Shown here piece after piece: positions 7,630-17,334 of a DNA stretch of 52,552 bases. A program made the position numbers and the translations under genes. The notes beneath the pieces are model-generated. The model was not told where the DNA came from and searched no databases. It saw nothing but the letters and a program-made list of their open reading frames with translations. The DNA is from Acidobacteriota bacterium (GTDB lineage: Bacteria > Acidobacteriota > Thermoanaerobaculia > Multivoradales > JAGPDF01), in the NCBI GenBank assembly GCA_014584695.1, contig JACTMI010000037.1, forward strand, positions 1 through 52,552. The letters are read 5' to 3'. Position 1 is the stretch's first letter, and each line of letters begins with the position of its first letter.

Positions 7630-9002
7630 AGTGGCGCCGTCTATTGGTCGAGGGGGATCGCCCGGTGGTCTTGCGCGACGAGATCCTGGGCGGCGCGACC
7701 ACGTTCCTGGCGACGGCCTACATCGTGGTCGTCAACCCGGCGATCCTGGCGTTCGCCGGCCTGCCTTCCGGCCCCAGCACGGTCGCCACCGCGCTCGCCG
7801 CCGCCCTCGGGACCTTCCTGATGGCGGTGGTGGCCAAGCGCCCCTACGCGGTGGCGCCCTACATGGGGGAGAACGCCTTCCTCGCCTTCGGCCTCGCCGC
7901 GCTCGGCATCGGCTGGCAGCTCCGGTTGGGCGCGGTGTTCGTCGCCGGGGCGCTGTTCCTGCTGTTGACGCTCGCCGGCCTGCGGGCCCGTCTCGCGGCG
8001 GCGATCTCGCCCAGCCTCAAGCACGCCTTCGCGGTCGCCATCGGCCTCTTCCTGGCCGAGATCGGGCTCTACCAGTGCGGGCTGTTCACCAGCTCGGTCA
8101 CCGGGCTGCCGCCGGAGGCGCTGCCGCGCGGGGGAGCAGGCCTGCTCGCCGCGCCCGCGGTGCCGGTCAAGCTGGGGGATTGGACGGCTCCGGCGGCGCT
8201 GCTCGGCATCGCCGGCATCCTGATCACCTTCTGGCTCGTCTTGCGCGGCGTGCGGGGCGCCATTCTGCTCGGCATGGTGCCCGGAGCGGTCGCCGGCTTC
8301 ACCCTCGGCCTGGCGCCGAGCGTCGAGCGTTGGTGGGCGGTACCCTTCACCGGCGAGCTCTCCCTGGCGCCGATCGCGTTCCAGCTCGACATCGTCGGCA
8401 TCCTCCGTCCCGAGCATCTCGCGGTCTTCGGGACCCTGGCGCTGATGGGATTCCTGGACACGCTGGGGACGCTGGTCGCGCTCGGCGCCGCGAGCGGTGA
8501 GCTCGACGAACGGGGCAATCTGCCGGCGATCGAGCGGCCGATGATCGTGGACGCGCTGTCGTCGATGGCCAGCGCGCTGGTCGGCACCTCGACCTCCGGC
8601 GCCTACATCGAATCCGCGACCGGAATCCGCGATGGCGCCCGCACCGGGATCGCCGCCGCGGTCACCGGCGTCGGCTTCCTGGCGGCGCTGTTCCTTGCCC
8701 CGGGCGCCGCGGCGCTGCAGGCGATGCCCTTCGTCTACTGCCCGGCGCTGGTGGTGGTCGGAGTGCTCATGCTCCGCTCGGCGCGGTCGGTCGCCTTCGA
8801 CGACCTGGCGGAGGCGATTCCGGCCTTCGCGACGGTGGCGCTGACGCTGTTCACCTACAACATCGCCAATGGGCTCGCCGCCGGACTGGTGCTGGCGCCG
8901 CTCGCACGGCTGGCGGCCGGCCGGCGGCGCGAGATCCCGCCGGCCGCGTGGGTGCTGGCGGCGCTCTGTCTCTCCTATTTCCTGTTCGGAATCCGGCATT
9001 GA
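7626..9002 (+). CDS. NCS2/AzgA-type purine permease
   Basis: 458 aa with about 12-13 membrane segments. Family features: the N-terminal EILGGATTFLATAYIVVVNPAIL stretch (residues about 19-41), KRPYAVAPYMGENAFLAF, LMGFLDTLGTLVALG and VGTSTSGAYIESATGI, all typical of the AzgA branch of NCS2. Members carry adenine, guanine or hypoxanthine in by proton symport. Start GTG 7626 overlaps the preceding stop as GTGA, indicating coupling. An N-terminal extension of the frame upstream is only shadow translation of the previous gene. The stop overlaps the TTG of the pseudouridine synthase. Confidence 0.88.
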   Translation: MKWRRLLVEGDRPVVLRDEILGGATTFLATAYIVVVNPAILAFAGLPSGPSTVATALAAALGTFLMAVVAKRPYAVAPYMGENAFLAFGLAALGIGWQLRLGAVFVAGALFLLLTLAGLRARLAAAISPSLKHAFAVAIGLFLAEIGLYQCGLFTSSVTGLPPEALPRGGAGLLAAPAVPVKLGDWTAPAALLGIAGILITFWLVLRGVRGAILLGMVPGAVAGFTLGLAPSVERWWAVPFTGELSLAPIAFQLDIVGILRPEHLAVFGTLALMGFLDTLGTLVALGAASGELDERGNLPAIERPMIVDALSSMASALVGTSTSGAYIESATGIRDGARTGIAAAVTGVGFLAALFLAPGAAALQAMPFVYCPALVVVGVLMLRSARSVAFDDLAEAIPAFATVALTLFTYNIANGLAAGLVLAPLARLAAGRRREIPPAAWVLAALCLSYFLFGIRH

Positions 9003-9790
9003 GCGCTGCTGCGCAGCTGGTACATTTCGCCGACCGTTTCGCCGCGATCGCCAAGCCCGCGGGGCTGTCGCTCGCCACGCCCCGGCGCCAGCCCGGCGCG
9101 GCGGCGCAGCGGCTGATCCTCGCCCTGCCGCCCGAGGAGCGCGCGCTCCTGTCCGGCCGCGAGCTCCATCTCGTCCACCGCCTCGACGTCTCGACCAGCG
9201 GGCTCGTCCTGCTGGCGCTCGACGAGGGGATGCATCGCGACCTCGTGGCCAGTTTCACCGCGCGGCGGGTGGTGAAGCTCTACCTCGCCCTGGTCTGGGG
9301 TCGGCCGCGGCCCGGCACCGGGTGCTGGGAGGGGAAGATCGGGCCCGACCGGAAGGATTGGCGGAGGATGCGGCTCGACGCCAGCGGGCGGTCCGCGGCC
9401 ACCGTTTGGCAGGTCGTCGACAGCGCGCCGCACGTGTCGCTGGTGGCGCTCTGGCCGGCGACCGGCCGCACGCACCAGCTGCGGGTTCACCTCACCGCCG
9501 CGGGGCATCCGGTGGTGGGGGACGATCTCTACGGCGGGCCCCGCCATCGCGCCGTGCGCGACCGCGAGCTGCGGGCGGCGCTCGCCGCGCCGCGCTCACT
9601 GCTCCACGCTTGGCGCCTGGAGGTCGGCGGGCTGGTGCCGGGGCGCTTCGAGGCGCCGCTGCCGGACGACTTCGCCGCGGCGCTCGCCGGCGCCGGGCTG
9701 GGGCTTGCGCCCGCCGAGCGGCTGTGGCATGCTCCCGGCAACTTCACCGGAAGCAAGCCTCTGTCGCAACTCCCTTCTCCCCTCGCGTGA
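8999..9790 (+). CDS. RluA-family RNA pseudouridine synthase
   Basis: 263 aa. The catalytic motif [15 protein letters not shown] contains the nucleophile Asp of RluA enzymes, which isomerise uridine to pseudouridine in rRNA or tRNA. Also seen: [20 protein letters not shown] and [11 protein letters not shown], all RluA landmarks. No S4 domain precedes the catalytic domain, so this is a short form. I chose TTG 8999, which overlaps the permease stop as TTGA; GTG 8948 in the same frame would overlap the permease by 55 nt. The C-terminal 40 residues are unconserved. RNA target unknown. Confidence 0.85.
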   Translation: MSAAAQLVHFADRFAAIAKPAGLSLATPRRQPGAAAQRLILALPPEERALLSGRELHLVHRLDVSTSGLVLLALDEGMHRDLVASFTARRVVKLYLALVWGRPRPGTGCWEGKIGPDRKDWRRMRLDASGRSAATVWQVVDSAPHVSLVALWPATGRTHQLRVHLTAAGHPVVGDDLYGGPRHRAVRDRELRAALAAPRSLLHAWRLEVGGLVPGRFEAPLPDDFAAALAGAGLGLAPAERLWHAPGNFTGSKPLSQLPSPLA

Positions 9791-9890
9791 TCTCTATCGA
9801 TCTCGATCTTGGGCCGCTTGGTGGCCCGCAGGTCCGACGCCGTCCCGATGGCGCCGGAGCCCATCAACCCGCAGTCGCAAGGAGCAGTGC

Positions 9891-10094
9891 ATGACCGAGC
9901 AGGGCACCGTCAAGTGGTTCAACAACGAGAAGGGTTACGGCTTCATCTCCCGTGAGGGCGGTCCGGACGTGTTCGTCCACCACACCGCCATCCTGGCCGA
10001 GGGGTACCGGACCCTGAACGAGGGCGACCGGGTCTCCTTCGAGGTGGTCGAGGGAGCCAAGGGGCTCCAGGCGCGCAACGTCGTCCGCCTGTAA
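9891..10094 (+). CDS. Cold shock protein (single CSD)
   Basis: 67 aa, standard size. It carries the RNA-binding motifs RNP1 (KGYGFI) and RNP2 (VFVHH) after the canonical [11 protein letters not shown] start. These proteins bind single-stranded RNA and melt secondary structure during cold shock or growth. ATG 9891 has AAGGAG at good distance. The 100-nt stretch before it (9791-9890) could be a leader; a weak GGGCC/GGCCC hairpin lies at 9811-9827. A strong terminator follows at 10122-10154. Confidence 0.95.
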   Translation: MTEQGTVKWFNNEKGYGFISREGGPDVFVHHTAILAEGYRTLNEGDRVSFEVVEGAKGLQARNVVRL

Positions 10095-10121
10095 GCACCG
10101 ACGTCTCGATTCGAATCTCGT

Positions 10122-10154
10122 CGCCCCGCTCCCGGCCGCCCCGGGAGCGGGGCG
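10122..10154. terminator. Strong bidirectional hairpin terminator after csp
   Basis: A perfect 14-bp stem (CGCCCCGCTCCCGG, 10122-10135, pairing with 10141-10154) with a 5-nt loop, then TTGCTTAT. It sits between the convergent csp and RNase D genes and probably terminates both. Confidence 0.8.
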
Positions 10155-10158
10155 TTGC

Positions 10159-11274
10159 TTATCGGTCGAGCCGGGCGAGCTCGGCGTTCAGGACCTGCGC
10201 TCGCCAGCCCGTCAGCAGGCCGGCCAGCTTCTCGCCGCGCGACCGGGCGGCCACCAGGCGCTCCCGCGTGCGGCGCGACAGCAGGAGATCCACCGGCAGC
10301 TGGAGTGCGGCGGCGCGTCCGGAGGCGAGCTCGGCGAGCGTCTTGCCGAGCGCCCGCTCGGACTTCGTCGGCGTCCCCGCGACCGGCACCTCCTCGCCCT
10401 GCTCCGCCGCCGTGAGCGCCGCCGTCAGCGCTTCTCGCCAGGCCGGAATCCAGACCTCGTGGCGCCGCGGGTCGAACCCCGGCAGCTTCCCGATCGCCTG
10501 GGGGGCGAGCGCCTCCGTGGCGGCGAGCGCGATCAGCGTCTCGTCACGCATCAGGAAGGGGCGAGCGAGGTCCAGCCGCCGGGCCTCGCGCTCGCGCCAG
10601 GCGGCCAGGGCGCGGGCGACGCGGCGACCGCGCGGCGGCAGCCGCTCCAGACCGCGCAGCCGGCTCCAGGCGGCCTCGGGCTCCACCTGCTCGACCGCCG
10701 CCCGCGCGGTCTCCCGCGATTCCTCGAGCGCCCAGTCGAGACGGCCGAGTGCCGCGAGCCGGCGGCGCAGCTCCGCCGCGACCACGGGCAGATGGGCGAC
10801 ATCCTCGGCCGCGTACCGCAGCTGCTCGCTCGACAGCGGGCGCCGCAGCCAATCGGTGCGGGTCTCGTGCTTGCCGAGCTCGATGCCGGTGACGGCTCGG
10901 ACCAGCGCCGCGTAGGAGAGTCCGCCGCCGAGACCGCAGAACGCCGCCGCGATCTGGGTGTCGAGCAACGGCGCGACCGGACCTTCGAGCCGGGTCTGCA
11001 GCGCGGTCAGGTCTCCGGCCACGGCGTGGGCCACCTTGTCGATCGCGGCTGCCGCCAGGAGAGCGTCGAGCGGCTCGAGGTCGGGGAGCGCCAGCGGATC
11101 GAGCAGCGCGACTTCGTTCGCGGCGGCGATCTGCACCAGCCCGAGGCGGGGCCGGAAGGTCCGCTCGAAGAGGAACTCGGTGTCGAACGCGACCTCCGCC
11201 GCGCCGGACCATCTCTCGACCGCCGCGGCGAGATCGCCGGCCCGGTCGATCCAGCGATACCCGGCGCCGGTCAT
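10159..11274 (-). CDS. rnd: Ribonuclease D (3'-5' exoribonuclease with HRDC domain)
   Basis: 371 aa from ATG 11274. DEDD exonuclease residues appear as FDTEF, HAVAGDLTAL (the family usually has H..xxDL) and YAAEDVAHL (Exo III, Tyr-type). A helical HRDC region follows (about residues 205-285, with DETLIALA and a LPGFDPRRHEVW segment). RNase D trims 3' ends of tRNAs and other stable RNAs. ATG 11274 overlaps the phosphatase stop as ATGA; another ATG lies 9 nt upstream (11283). Coupling to the phosphatase suggests co-expression rather than a shared pathway. Confidence 0.9.
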   Translation of the reverse strand: MTGAGYRWIDRAGDLAAAVERWSGAAEVAFDTEFLFERTFRPRLGLVQIAAANEVALLDPLALPDLEPLDALLAAAAIDKVAHAVAGDLTALQTRLEGPVAPLLDTQIAAAFCGLGGGLSYAALVRAVTGIELGKHETRTDWLRRPLSSEQLRYAAEDVAHLPVVAAELRRRLAALGRLDWALEESRETARAAVEQVEPEAAWSRLRGLERLPPRGRRVARALAAWREREARRLDLARPFLMRDETLIALAATEALAPQAIGKLPGFDPRRHEVWIPAWREALTAALTAAEQGEEVPVAGTPTKSERALGKTLAELASGRAAALQLPVDLLLSRRTRERLVAARSRGEKLAGLLTGWRAQVLNAELARLDR

Positions 11275-12617
11275 GTCCGGCACCGGATCACGGTCAAGGT
11301 GAGGTCGTCGTCGGCCGCGCGGCCCGCCCGGTGGCCGGCGATCGCCGCGAGCAGCTGCTCGAGGATCCCGCTCGCCGGGAGCTCCGGCCGCGCGGCGGCG
11401 GTCGCGAGAGCCACCGCCAGGGCGGCCTCGCCGAACGGCTCCCCCGCGGCATCGAGCGCTTCGGCGGCGCCGTCCGTACCGAGCAGCCAGACGTCGCCCG
11501 GCTCGAGCGCCGCCGCGACGCCCGCGTAGCTGACCGGCAGCCGGGTGCCGAGCGGGGGCTGGTGGCCCTCGAGCGCGCGGACCGCTCCCGTGCGCGCGCT
11601 CCAGCCGAGCGCCGGTGGATGGCCGGCGGATACCCAGCGGACGGTGCCGGGCGCGCGGCCGAAGAGCGCCACGCCGAGGCTCATGAGGAGCCGTTCCGGG
11701 CCCGTCTCGCGCACCACACGGTTCAGGCGGGAGAGCACCGCCTCCGGTCGCTCCAGCTCTTCGGCGAGCAGGTGCAGGCAGGCCCGCACGCCCGACAGCA
11801 CGATGCCCGCGGAGACGCCGTGGCCCGCCACGTCGCCGACCACGACGGCCAGCCGGTCGGGACCGAGCACGAAGTAGTCGTAGTAGTCCCCACCGACCTC
11901 GTGGGCCGGCAGACAGACGGCGGCGACTTCGAGCCAGGGCAGATCGGGAGCTTCGCGAGGCAGCATCGAGAGCTGGATGGTGCGCGCGCTCTCCAGCTCC
12001 TCGCGCATCCGGAGTCGCTCGTGGGCATCGGAACGGACGCGGCCGAGCTCGGCGAACAGCTCCGAGCGGCGGCGGCGGGTGATGGCGAGGCCGATCGTCG
12101 CGCCCAGGAAGGAGATGATGCCGACGCTCGCCATCGCTACCAGGGCGGGCATCTCGCGCTCGGTTGACGGCGGCGCCAGCCAGCCTTGCAGCCCGGCCGC
12201 TACGGCCGCGACGGCGACCAGCGCGAAGGCTTCCGCCGCGCGCAGGCGGAGCGCGATCAGCAGCGTCGGAACGACCAGCACGCCGAAGGTGACCGTCGCC
12301 GGAGCCTCGTCGGCGAGCAGCATCCAGAGCAGGATCTGGCCGCCCGTGAGCGCGAGCAGGACCGGCGCGAACAGGCGTCGGAAGGCGTCCGTGCCGCGGC
12401 TGCGGGCGACCAGCAGCAATACGGCGAGGCTGGCGATGGCGGCGAGCGCCTGGAGCGGCTGGCGGCTGGCCGCGCCGACCAGCCCGGCGACCGCGGAATA
12501 GACGACGAAGAAGTACCAGAAGAAGCGGCCGGTGCGGGCGTTGCTGGCGTCGAAGTGGCGGCGCTCGGCCTCGACCTCGGGCAGGAGGGCGAGGTCGACC
12601 CAGCGCGGAGCGTCCAT
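11271..12617 (-). CDS. Membrane-bound SpoIIE/RsbU-type PP2C phosphatase
   Basis: 448 aa. The N-terminal half has about six hydrophobic segments (residues about 30-180), then a short linker helix REELESARTIQLSMLP typical of RsbU-like sensors, then the SpoIIE PP2C domain with metal-binding motifs VGGDYYD, GDVAGHGVSAGI and LLGTDGAAEA. Such enzymes dephosphorylate STAS anti-sigma antagonists and so release a stress sigma factor; no STAS, kinase or sigma gene is in the window, so the partner is unknown. Start ATG 12617 lacks a ribosome site but has TAGACT 7 nt upstream. Divergent from the NUDIX gene. Confidence 0.88.
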   Translation of the reverse strand: MDAPRWVDLALLPEVEAERRHFDASNARTGRFFWYFFVVYSAVAGLVGAASRQPLQALAAIASLAVLLLVARSRGTDAFRRLFAPVLLALTGGQILLWMLLADEAPATVTFGVLVVPTLLIALRLRAAEAFALVAVAAVAAGLQGWLAPPSTEREMPALVAMASVGIISFLGATIGLAITRRRRSELFAELGRVRSDAHERLRMREELESARTIQLSMLPREAPDLPWLEVAAVCLPAHEVGGDYYDYFVLGPDRLAVVVGDVAGHGVSAGIVLSGVRACLHLLAEELERPEAVLSRLNRVVRETGPERLLMSLGVALFGRAPGTVRWVSAGHPPALGWSARTGAVRALEGHQPPLGTRLPVSYAGVAAALEPGDVWLLGTDGAAEALDAAGEPFGEAALAVALATAAARPELPASGILEQLLAAIAGHRAGRAADDDLTLTVIRCRT

Positions 12618-12624
12618 CGATCGG

Positions 12625-12630
12625 AGTCTA
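12625..12630 (-). promoter_or_regulatory. TANNNT -10 element 7 nt before the PP2C start
   Basis: On the minus strand TAGACT lies 7 nt upstream of ATG 12617 with no Shine-Dalgarno sequence, fitting a leaderless transcript. Confidence 0.45.
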
Positions 12631-12645
12631 TCGCTCCGCGCGTGC

Positions 12646-12651
12646 CATCAT
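12646..12651 (+). promoter_or_regulatory. Possible -10 element 6 nt before the NUDIX start
   Basis: CATCAT (4/6 to TATAAT) ends 6 nt before ATG 12658 and there is no Shine-Dalgarno sequence. It departs from the TANNNT pattern at the first base, so support is weaker. Confidence 0.25.
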
Positions 12652-12657
12652 CGCGCC

Positions 12658-13215
12658 ATGACCGACGCCGAACGAGCGCAAGTCCTCCGCAGCACGCCGA
12701 TTCACGACGGGCGGGTCGTCCGCCTCCGGCTCGAGGAGATCGAGCTCCCGAACGGTCGTCGCTCGACGCTCGAGCTGGTCAGCCATCCCGGCGCGGCGGC
12801 GATCGTGCCGCTCACCGACGACGGGCGCGTGCGGTTGGTGCGCCAGTACCGGCACGCGACGGGGGGCGAGTGGCTGCTCGAGGTCCCGGCCGGCAAGCTC
12901 GATCCGGGTGAGAGCCCGGAGAGTTGCGCGGTCCGCGAGTGCGAGGAGGAGACCGGCTCCCGACCCGCGGAGGTCGTCTCGCTCGGTTGGATCTGGACCA
13001 CCCCCGGCTTCACCGACGAGCGGATCTGGCTCTACCTGGCGCGCGGCCTGGCGGCGGGCCGGCAGGACCTGCAGGACGACGAATCGCTGTCGGTCGTCGA
13101 GCTGCCGCTCGCCGAAGCGGTCCAGCGAGCGCTCGACGGCGGCATCGCCGATGCCAAGTCGATCGTGGCCCTGCTGCGCGCCGCGCGCTACTGCGAGCTC
13201 GGCTCGACGGACTGA
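12658..13215 (+). CDS. NUDIX hydrolase, ADP-ribose pyrophosphatase-like
   Basis: 185 aa. The NUDIX box runs from GKLDPGE through RECEEETG, with the metal-binding Glu residues in place. The preceding VRQYRHATGGEWLLEVPAG and following TPGFTDERIWLYLA are typical of ADP-ribose or NDP-sugar pyrophosphatases (NudF type), which split ADP-ribose into AMP and ribose 5-phosphate. ATG 12658 is the sensible start, only 40 bp from the divergent phosphatase start. The 3' end overlaps the convergent CusF-like gene by 28 bp. Confidence 0.88.
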   Translation: MTDAERAQVLRSTPIHDGRVVRLRLEEIELPNGRRSTLELVSHPGAAAIVPLTDDGRVRLVRQYRHATGGEWLLEVPAGKLDPGESPESCAVRECEEETGSRPAEVVSLGWIWTTPGFTDERIWLYLARGLAAGRQDLQDDESLSVVELPLAEAVQRALDGGIADAKSIVALLRAARYCELGSTD

Positions 13216-13685
13216 AGGGGCTCGGTGGAGGTGGCGTCGGTGGTGGGAGCCGCCGCCGGCTCGGTCGCGTCGATCGGCTCCTCGGACGGCGGCGGGTCGA
13301 ACCCGAGGCGCGTCCCCGCCGGCAGCTTCTCGAGCGAGGTGATGGCCATCGGCTCGCTGCTGGCCCGCCACCGCACTTCGAACACGAACTCGACGCGGTC
13401 GCCGGCGGCGAGCCCTTCGGTCGAGACGCCCGAGGCGAGCGGGAAGGGCATCGTCATCGCCTCCATGCCGACCACCGCGCCGGCTTCGCTGCGGAAGTCG
13501 GGAATCGCCTCGTGGCGGATGAAGACCTCGCGGCGGCCCGCGTCGGTGAAGCGGACCAGCTCGCCGCGCACGCGGTAGGTGGCGTCGGGGGCCGCCGGCG
13601 CGGGATCGCCCGAGCCGCCGCAGGCGGCGAGCGTCGAGGTCAGCACGGCGAGCGCGAGTCGGCGCAACGGCGATGAGCTTCGCAT
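13188..13685 (-). CDS. CusF-like copper-binding lipoprotein
   Basis: 165 aa. A signal peptide ends in the lipobox LAAC. The central part (VRGELVRFTD, then EVFIRHEAIPDF, then MEAMTMPFPLA) matches the small CusF-type beta-barrel, in which MxxMTMPF and His bind Cu(I), often beside SCO/cytochrome oxidase or copper efflux genes. None of these is nearby. The tail is a 35-residue stretch rich in Pro, Glu, Thr and Ala. ATG 13685 has TAGAGT 8 nt upstream and no ribosome site. The tail-to-tail overlap with the NUDIX gene is 28 bp. Confidence 0.72.
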   Translation of the reverse strand: MRSSSPLRRLALAVLTSTLAACGGSGDPAPAAPDATYRVRGELVRFTDAGRREVFIRHEAIPDFRSEAGAVVGMEAMTMPFPLASGVSTEGLAAGDRVEFVFEVRWRASSEPMAITSLEKLPAGTRLGFDPPPSEEPIDATEPAAAPTTDATSTEPLQSVEPSSQ

Positions 13686-13693
13686 GATTCGAA

Positions 13694-13699
13694 ACTCTA
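13694..13699 (-). promoter_or_regulatory. TANNNT -10 element 8 nt before the CusF-like start
   Basis: Minus-strand TAGAGT (4/6 to TATAAT) lies 8 nt before ATG 13685 with no Shine-Dalgarno sequence. Confidence 0.42.
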
Positions 13700-13710
13700 G
13701 CATCCGGTGC

Positions 13711-15195
<1,485 letters not shown>

Positions 15196-15202
15196 GAGGG
15201 AG

Positions 15203-15208
15203 ATCGTA
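15203..15208 (-). promoter_or_regulatory. TANNNT -10 element 7 nt before the antiporter start
   Basis: Minus-strand TACGAT lies 7 nt before ATG 15195; the intervening CTCCCTC is not a Shine-Dalgarno sequence. Confidence 0.42.
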
Positions 15209-15244
15209 TCGAACCGCCGGCCGATGCCCGGCGGGCGAATCGAA

Positions 15245-16489
15245 TCAGCGGACCAGCGCGGTCGCGAGCCCGAGCAGCATGCCCATGCTGACGACGTCGG
15301 TCGCGGTGGTCAGGAAGATGCTCGAGGCGGTCGCCGGATCCGCGCCCAGGCGCTTGAGGGCCAGCGGGATCAAAGCGCCACAGACGCCGCTCGCGACGCA
15401 CGACCCGATCATGGCGACCAACACGGCGACGCCGAGCGTCCATGCCGCCGGATGCTGTTGCGAGGTCGCGACGAAGACCATGCCGGCGCCAGCCACGAGC
15501 CCGACCAGCGAGCCGTTGAGCAGGCCGAGCCACGCCTCCTTCACGATCAGGCGGCGCTGCGAGCCGGAGGCGAAATCGCCGAGCGTCAACCCGCGCAGCG
15601 TCACCGCGAGCGATTGACAGCCGGTGTTGCCGGACTGGCCGGCCAGCACCGGCAGGAAGACCGCGAGTAGCGCGATGCGGTCGATGGTGTCCTGGAAGAA
15701 GGCGACCACGCCGGCCGCCAGGAACGCGGTCACCAGGTTGAGCTGCAGCCAGGGGTGACGCAGCTTCAGACTGCGCGGCCAGCGCGTGGCCAGGCGCTCC
15801 TCCCTGTCGACGCCGACCAGCCGGCCCGCCTGGGCGCTGATCTCGAACGCCTCGGCCTCGAACAGCGTGCGGCCCCGCACCATGCCGACCAGCCGGCCGG
15901 CGGCGTCACAGACGGGGTAGGCGGGAACGTGGAGCGCCACCGCCTCGCGCACCGCGTCGAGGACGCTCATCTCCGGCCGCAGCGAGAACGGCTCGTGGAC
16001 CATCAACGATTCGAGCGCATCGGTCGGTTGTGCGAAGAGCAGCTCGCGGAAGGCGAAGACGCCGCGCAGGACGCCCTCTGGATCGGTGACGAAGCCGTAG
16101 ACGATGTGGGCCCGCCGAGTCAACTCGCGCAGCCGCTCGACCGCCTCGGCGACCGTGGTCTCGGGCCGGAAGATCGCCAGCGGCTTCTCCATGCAGCGGC
16201 CGATCGAGCCCTCCGGGTACTCGCGGTCGACCCGCCACTGCTCGCCGCGGCCGCCCGGGGCGGCGGCGATCAGCCGCTCGCGCCGAGACGCGTCGAGCTC
16301 CCAGAGGATCTCGACGGCGTTGGCCGGCGCCATCAACGACAGCGCCGCCGCGGCGCTTTCGTCCTCGGCCTCGGCGAGCGCCAGGGCGGCCTCTTCGGCC
16401 GGCAGGTAGGCGAGCCGGGTCGCCAATGACCGGACCTCGGGCTCCTCGGTGAGCAGCGCGGCGAGCGACGAGCGATGCGAATCGGGCAT
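15245..16489 (-). CDS. mgtE: Magnesium transporter MgtE
   Basis: 414 aa, slightly shorter than the usual 450. It has the N-terminal helical domain (residues about 10-95), a CBS pair (about 97-215, with VYGFVTDPEGVLRG and AYPVCDAAGRLVGMV) that senses Mg2+, and five C-terminal membrane helices. The pore motif PVLAGQSGNTGCQSLAVTLRGL (about residues 280-301) is intact. MgtE is a Mg2+-gated channel. Only 62 bp separate it from the divergent LOG gene, leaving no room for a typical Mg2+ riboswitch. GGAG lies 11 nt before ATG 16489. Confidence 0.93.
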   Translation of the reverse strand: MPDSHRSSLAALLTEEPEVRSLATRLAYLPAEEAALALAEAEDESAAAALSLMAPANAVEILWELDASRRERLIAAAPGGRGEQWRVDREYPEGSIGRCMEKPLAIFRPETTVAEAVERLRELTRRAHIVYGFVTDPEGVLRGVFAFRELLFAQPTDALESLMVHEPFSLRPEMSVLDAVREAVALHVPAYPVCDAAGRLVGMVRGRTLFEAEAFEISAQAGRLVGVDREERLATRWPRSLKLRHPWLQLNLVTAFLAAGVVAFFQDTIDRIALLAVFLPVLAGQSGNTGCQSLAVTLRGLTLGDFASGSQRRLIVKEAWLGLLNGSLVGLVAGAGMVFVATSQQHPAAWTLGVAVLVAMIGSCVASGVCGALIPLALKRLGADPATASSIFLTTATDVVSMGMLLGLATALVR

Positions 16490-16538
16490 GCGATGAGTCT
16501 CCGGAAAACGGCGCGGAGGCTACCAGAATTCCCTTTGC

Positions 16539-16544
16539 TACACT
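16539..16544 (+). promoter_or_regulatory. TANNNT -10 element 7 nt before the LOG gene start
   Basis: TACACT (4/6 to TATAAT) ends 7 nt before GTG 16552; the gap GCCCGCC contains no Shine-Dalgarno sequence. Transcription would start at the GTG itself. Confidence 0.48.
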
Positions 16545-16551
16545 GCCCGCC

Positions 16552-17334
16552 GTGAACAACGAAAGGCGCTGGGGAAAGGTGGCGCGCACCGCCGACGACC
16601 GCCGCTTCCTCGAGGGTCCGACTTGGCGTCTGGCCGAGCTCAAGCGCCTCTTCCGCATCGTGCTCGAGTTCTTGCGCGGCTTTCGCGTGCTCCACTTCGT
16701 CGGCCCCTGCGTCACCGTCTTCGGCTCGGCTCGCTTCCAGGAGGGGCACCCTCATTACGAGCTGGCGCGCGAGATGGGCGCCCGCTTGGCGGAGGCTGGC
16801 TTCACGGTGATGACCGGTGGCGGGCCGGGGGTGATGGAGGCCGCCAACCGCGGCGCGCGCGAGGCCGAGGGGCGATCGGTCGGCTGCAACATCGAGCTGC
16901 CGCACGAGCAGAGGCCGAACCCCTACCTCGACCTCTTCCTCGAGTTCCGGTACTTCTTCGTTCGCAAGGTGATGCTGGTGAAGTACTCCTACGGCTTCGT
17001 CGTGCTGCCGGGCGGGTTCGGCACCATGGACGAGGTCTTCGAGACCGCGACGCTGATCCAGACCGGCAAGATCCCGGCCTTTCCTCTGGTGGTGATGGGA
17101 CGCGAGTACTGGCAGCCGCTGTTCGACCTGCTGCGCGAGAAGATGGTGGTCGCGGGAACCATCGACGCGGCGGACGTCGACCGGATCCTGCTCACCGATT
17201 CGCCCGACGAAGCCCTGGCGGCGATCGAGCGTTACGCCCGGGACCAGGCCGGGCTCCGCCTGCCCCCGCCGCGGCGCCGGAGGATTCTCGGGGAACGGCG
17301 GGCGGCGGCCGCGGCCCGCCCCTCCCTCGAGTGA
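16552..17334 (+). CDS. LOG family protein (Rossmann-fold nucleotide phosphoribohydrolase-like)
   Basis: 260 aa. The LOG/TIGR00730 signature is present: TVFGSARF, MTGGGPGVMEAANRGA and PGGFGTMDE, with the catalytic Arg/Glu context of cytokinin-type nucleoside-5'-monophosphate phosphoribohydrolases. Bacterial homologues split AMP or related nucleotides into base plus ribose 5-phosphate; the natural substrate here is unknown. The C-terminal 35 residues are Arg/Ala/Pro-rich. GTG 16552 has no ribosome site. The stop overlaps the helicase-nuclease GTG as GTGA, so the two genes form one unit. Confidence 0.88.
   Translation: MNNERRWGKVARTADDRRFLEGPTWRLAELKRLFRIVLEFLRGFRVLHFVGPCVTVFGSARFQEGHPHYELAREMGARLAEAGFTVMTGGGPGVMEAANRGAREAEGRSVGCNIELPHEQRPNPYLDLFLEFRYFFVRKVMLVKYSYGFVVLPGGFGTMDEVFETATLIQTGKIPAFPLVVMGREYWQPLFDLLREKMVVAGTIDAADVDRILLTDSPDEALAAIERYARDQAGLRLPPPRRRRILGERRAAAAARPSLE

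Noticed and set aside
9791-9890. tRNA or small RNA gene before csp
   Set aside because: Only a weak 5-bp hairpin; no cloverleaf or T-loop consensus found. No tRNA or rRNA gene was found anywhere in the window.
16490-16551. Mg2+ riboswitch before mgtE
   Set aside because: The divergent gap is 62 bp, too short for a known Mg2+-sensing riboswitch, and no pairing pattern is visible.
16623-17330. In-frame upstream extension of the helicase-nuclease
   Set aside because: It is a shadow frame of the LOG gene; GTG 17331 overlaps the LOG stop as GTGA and precedes the conserved part.
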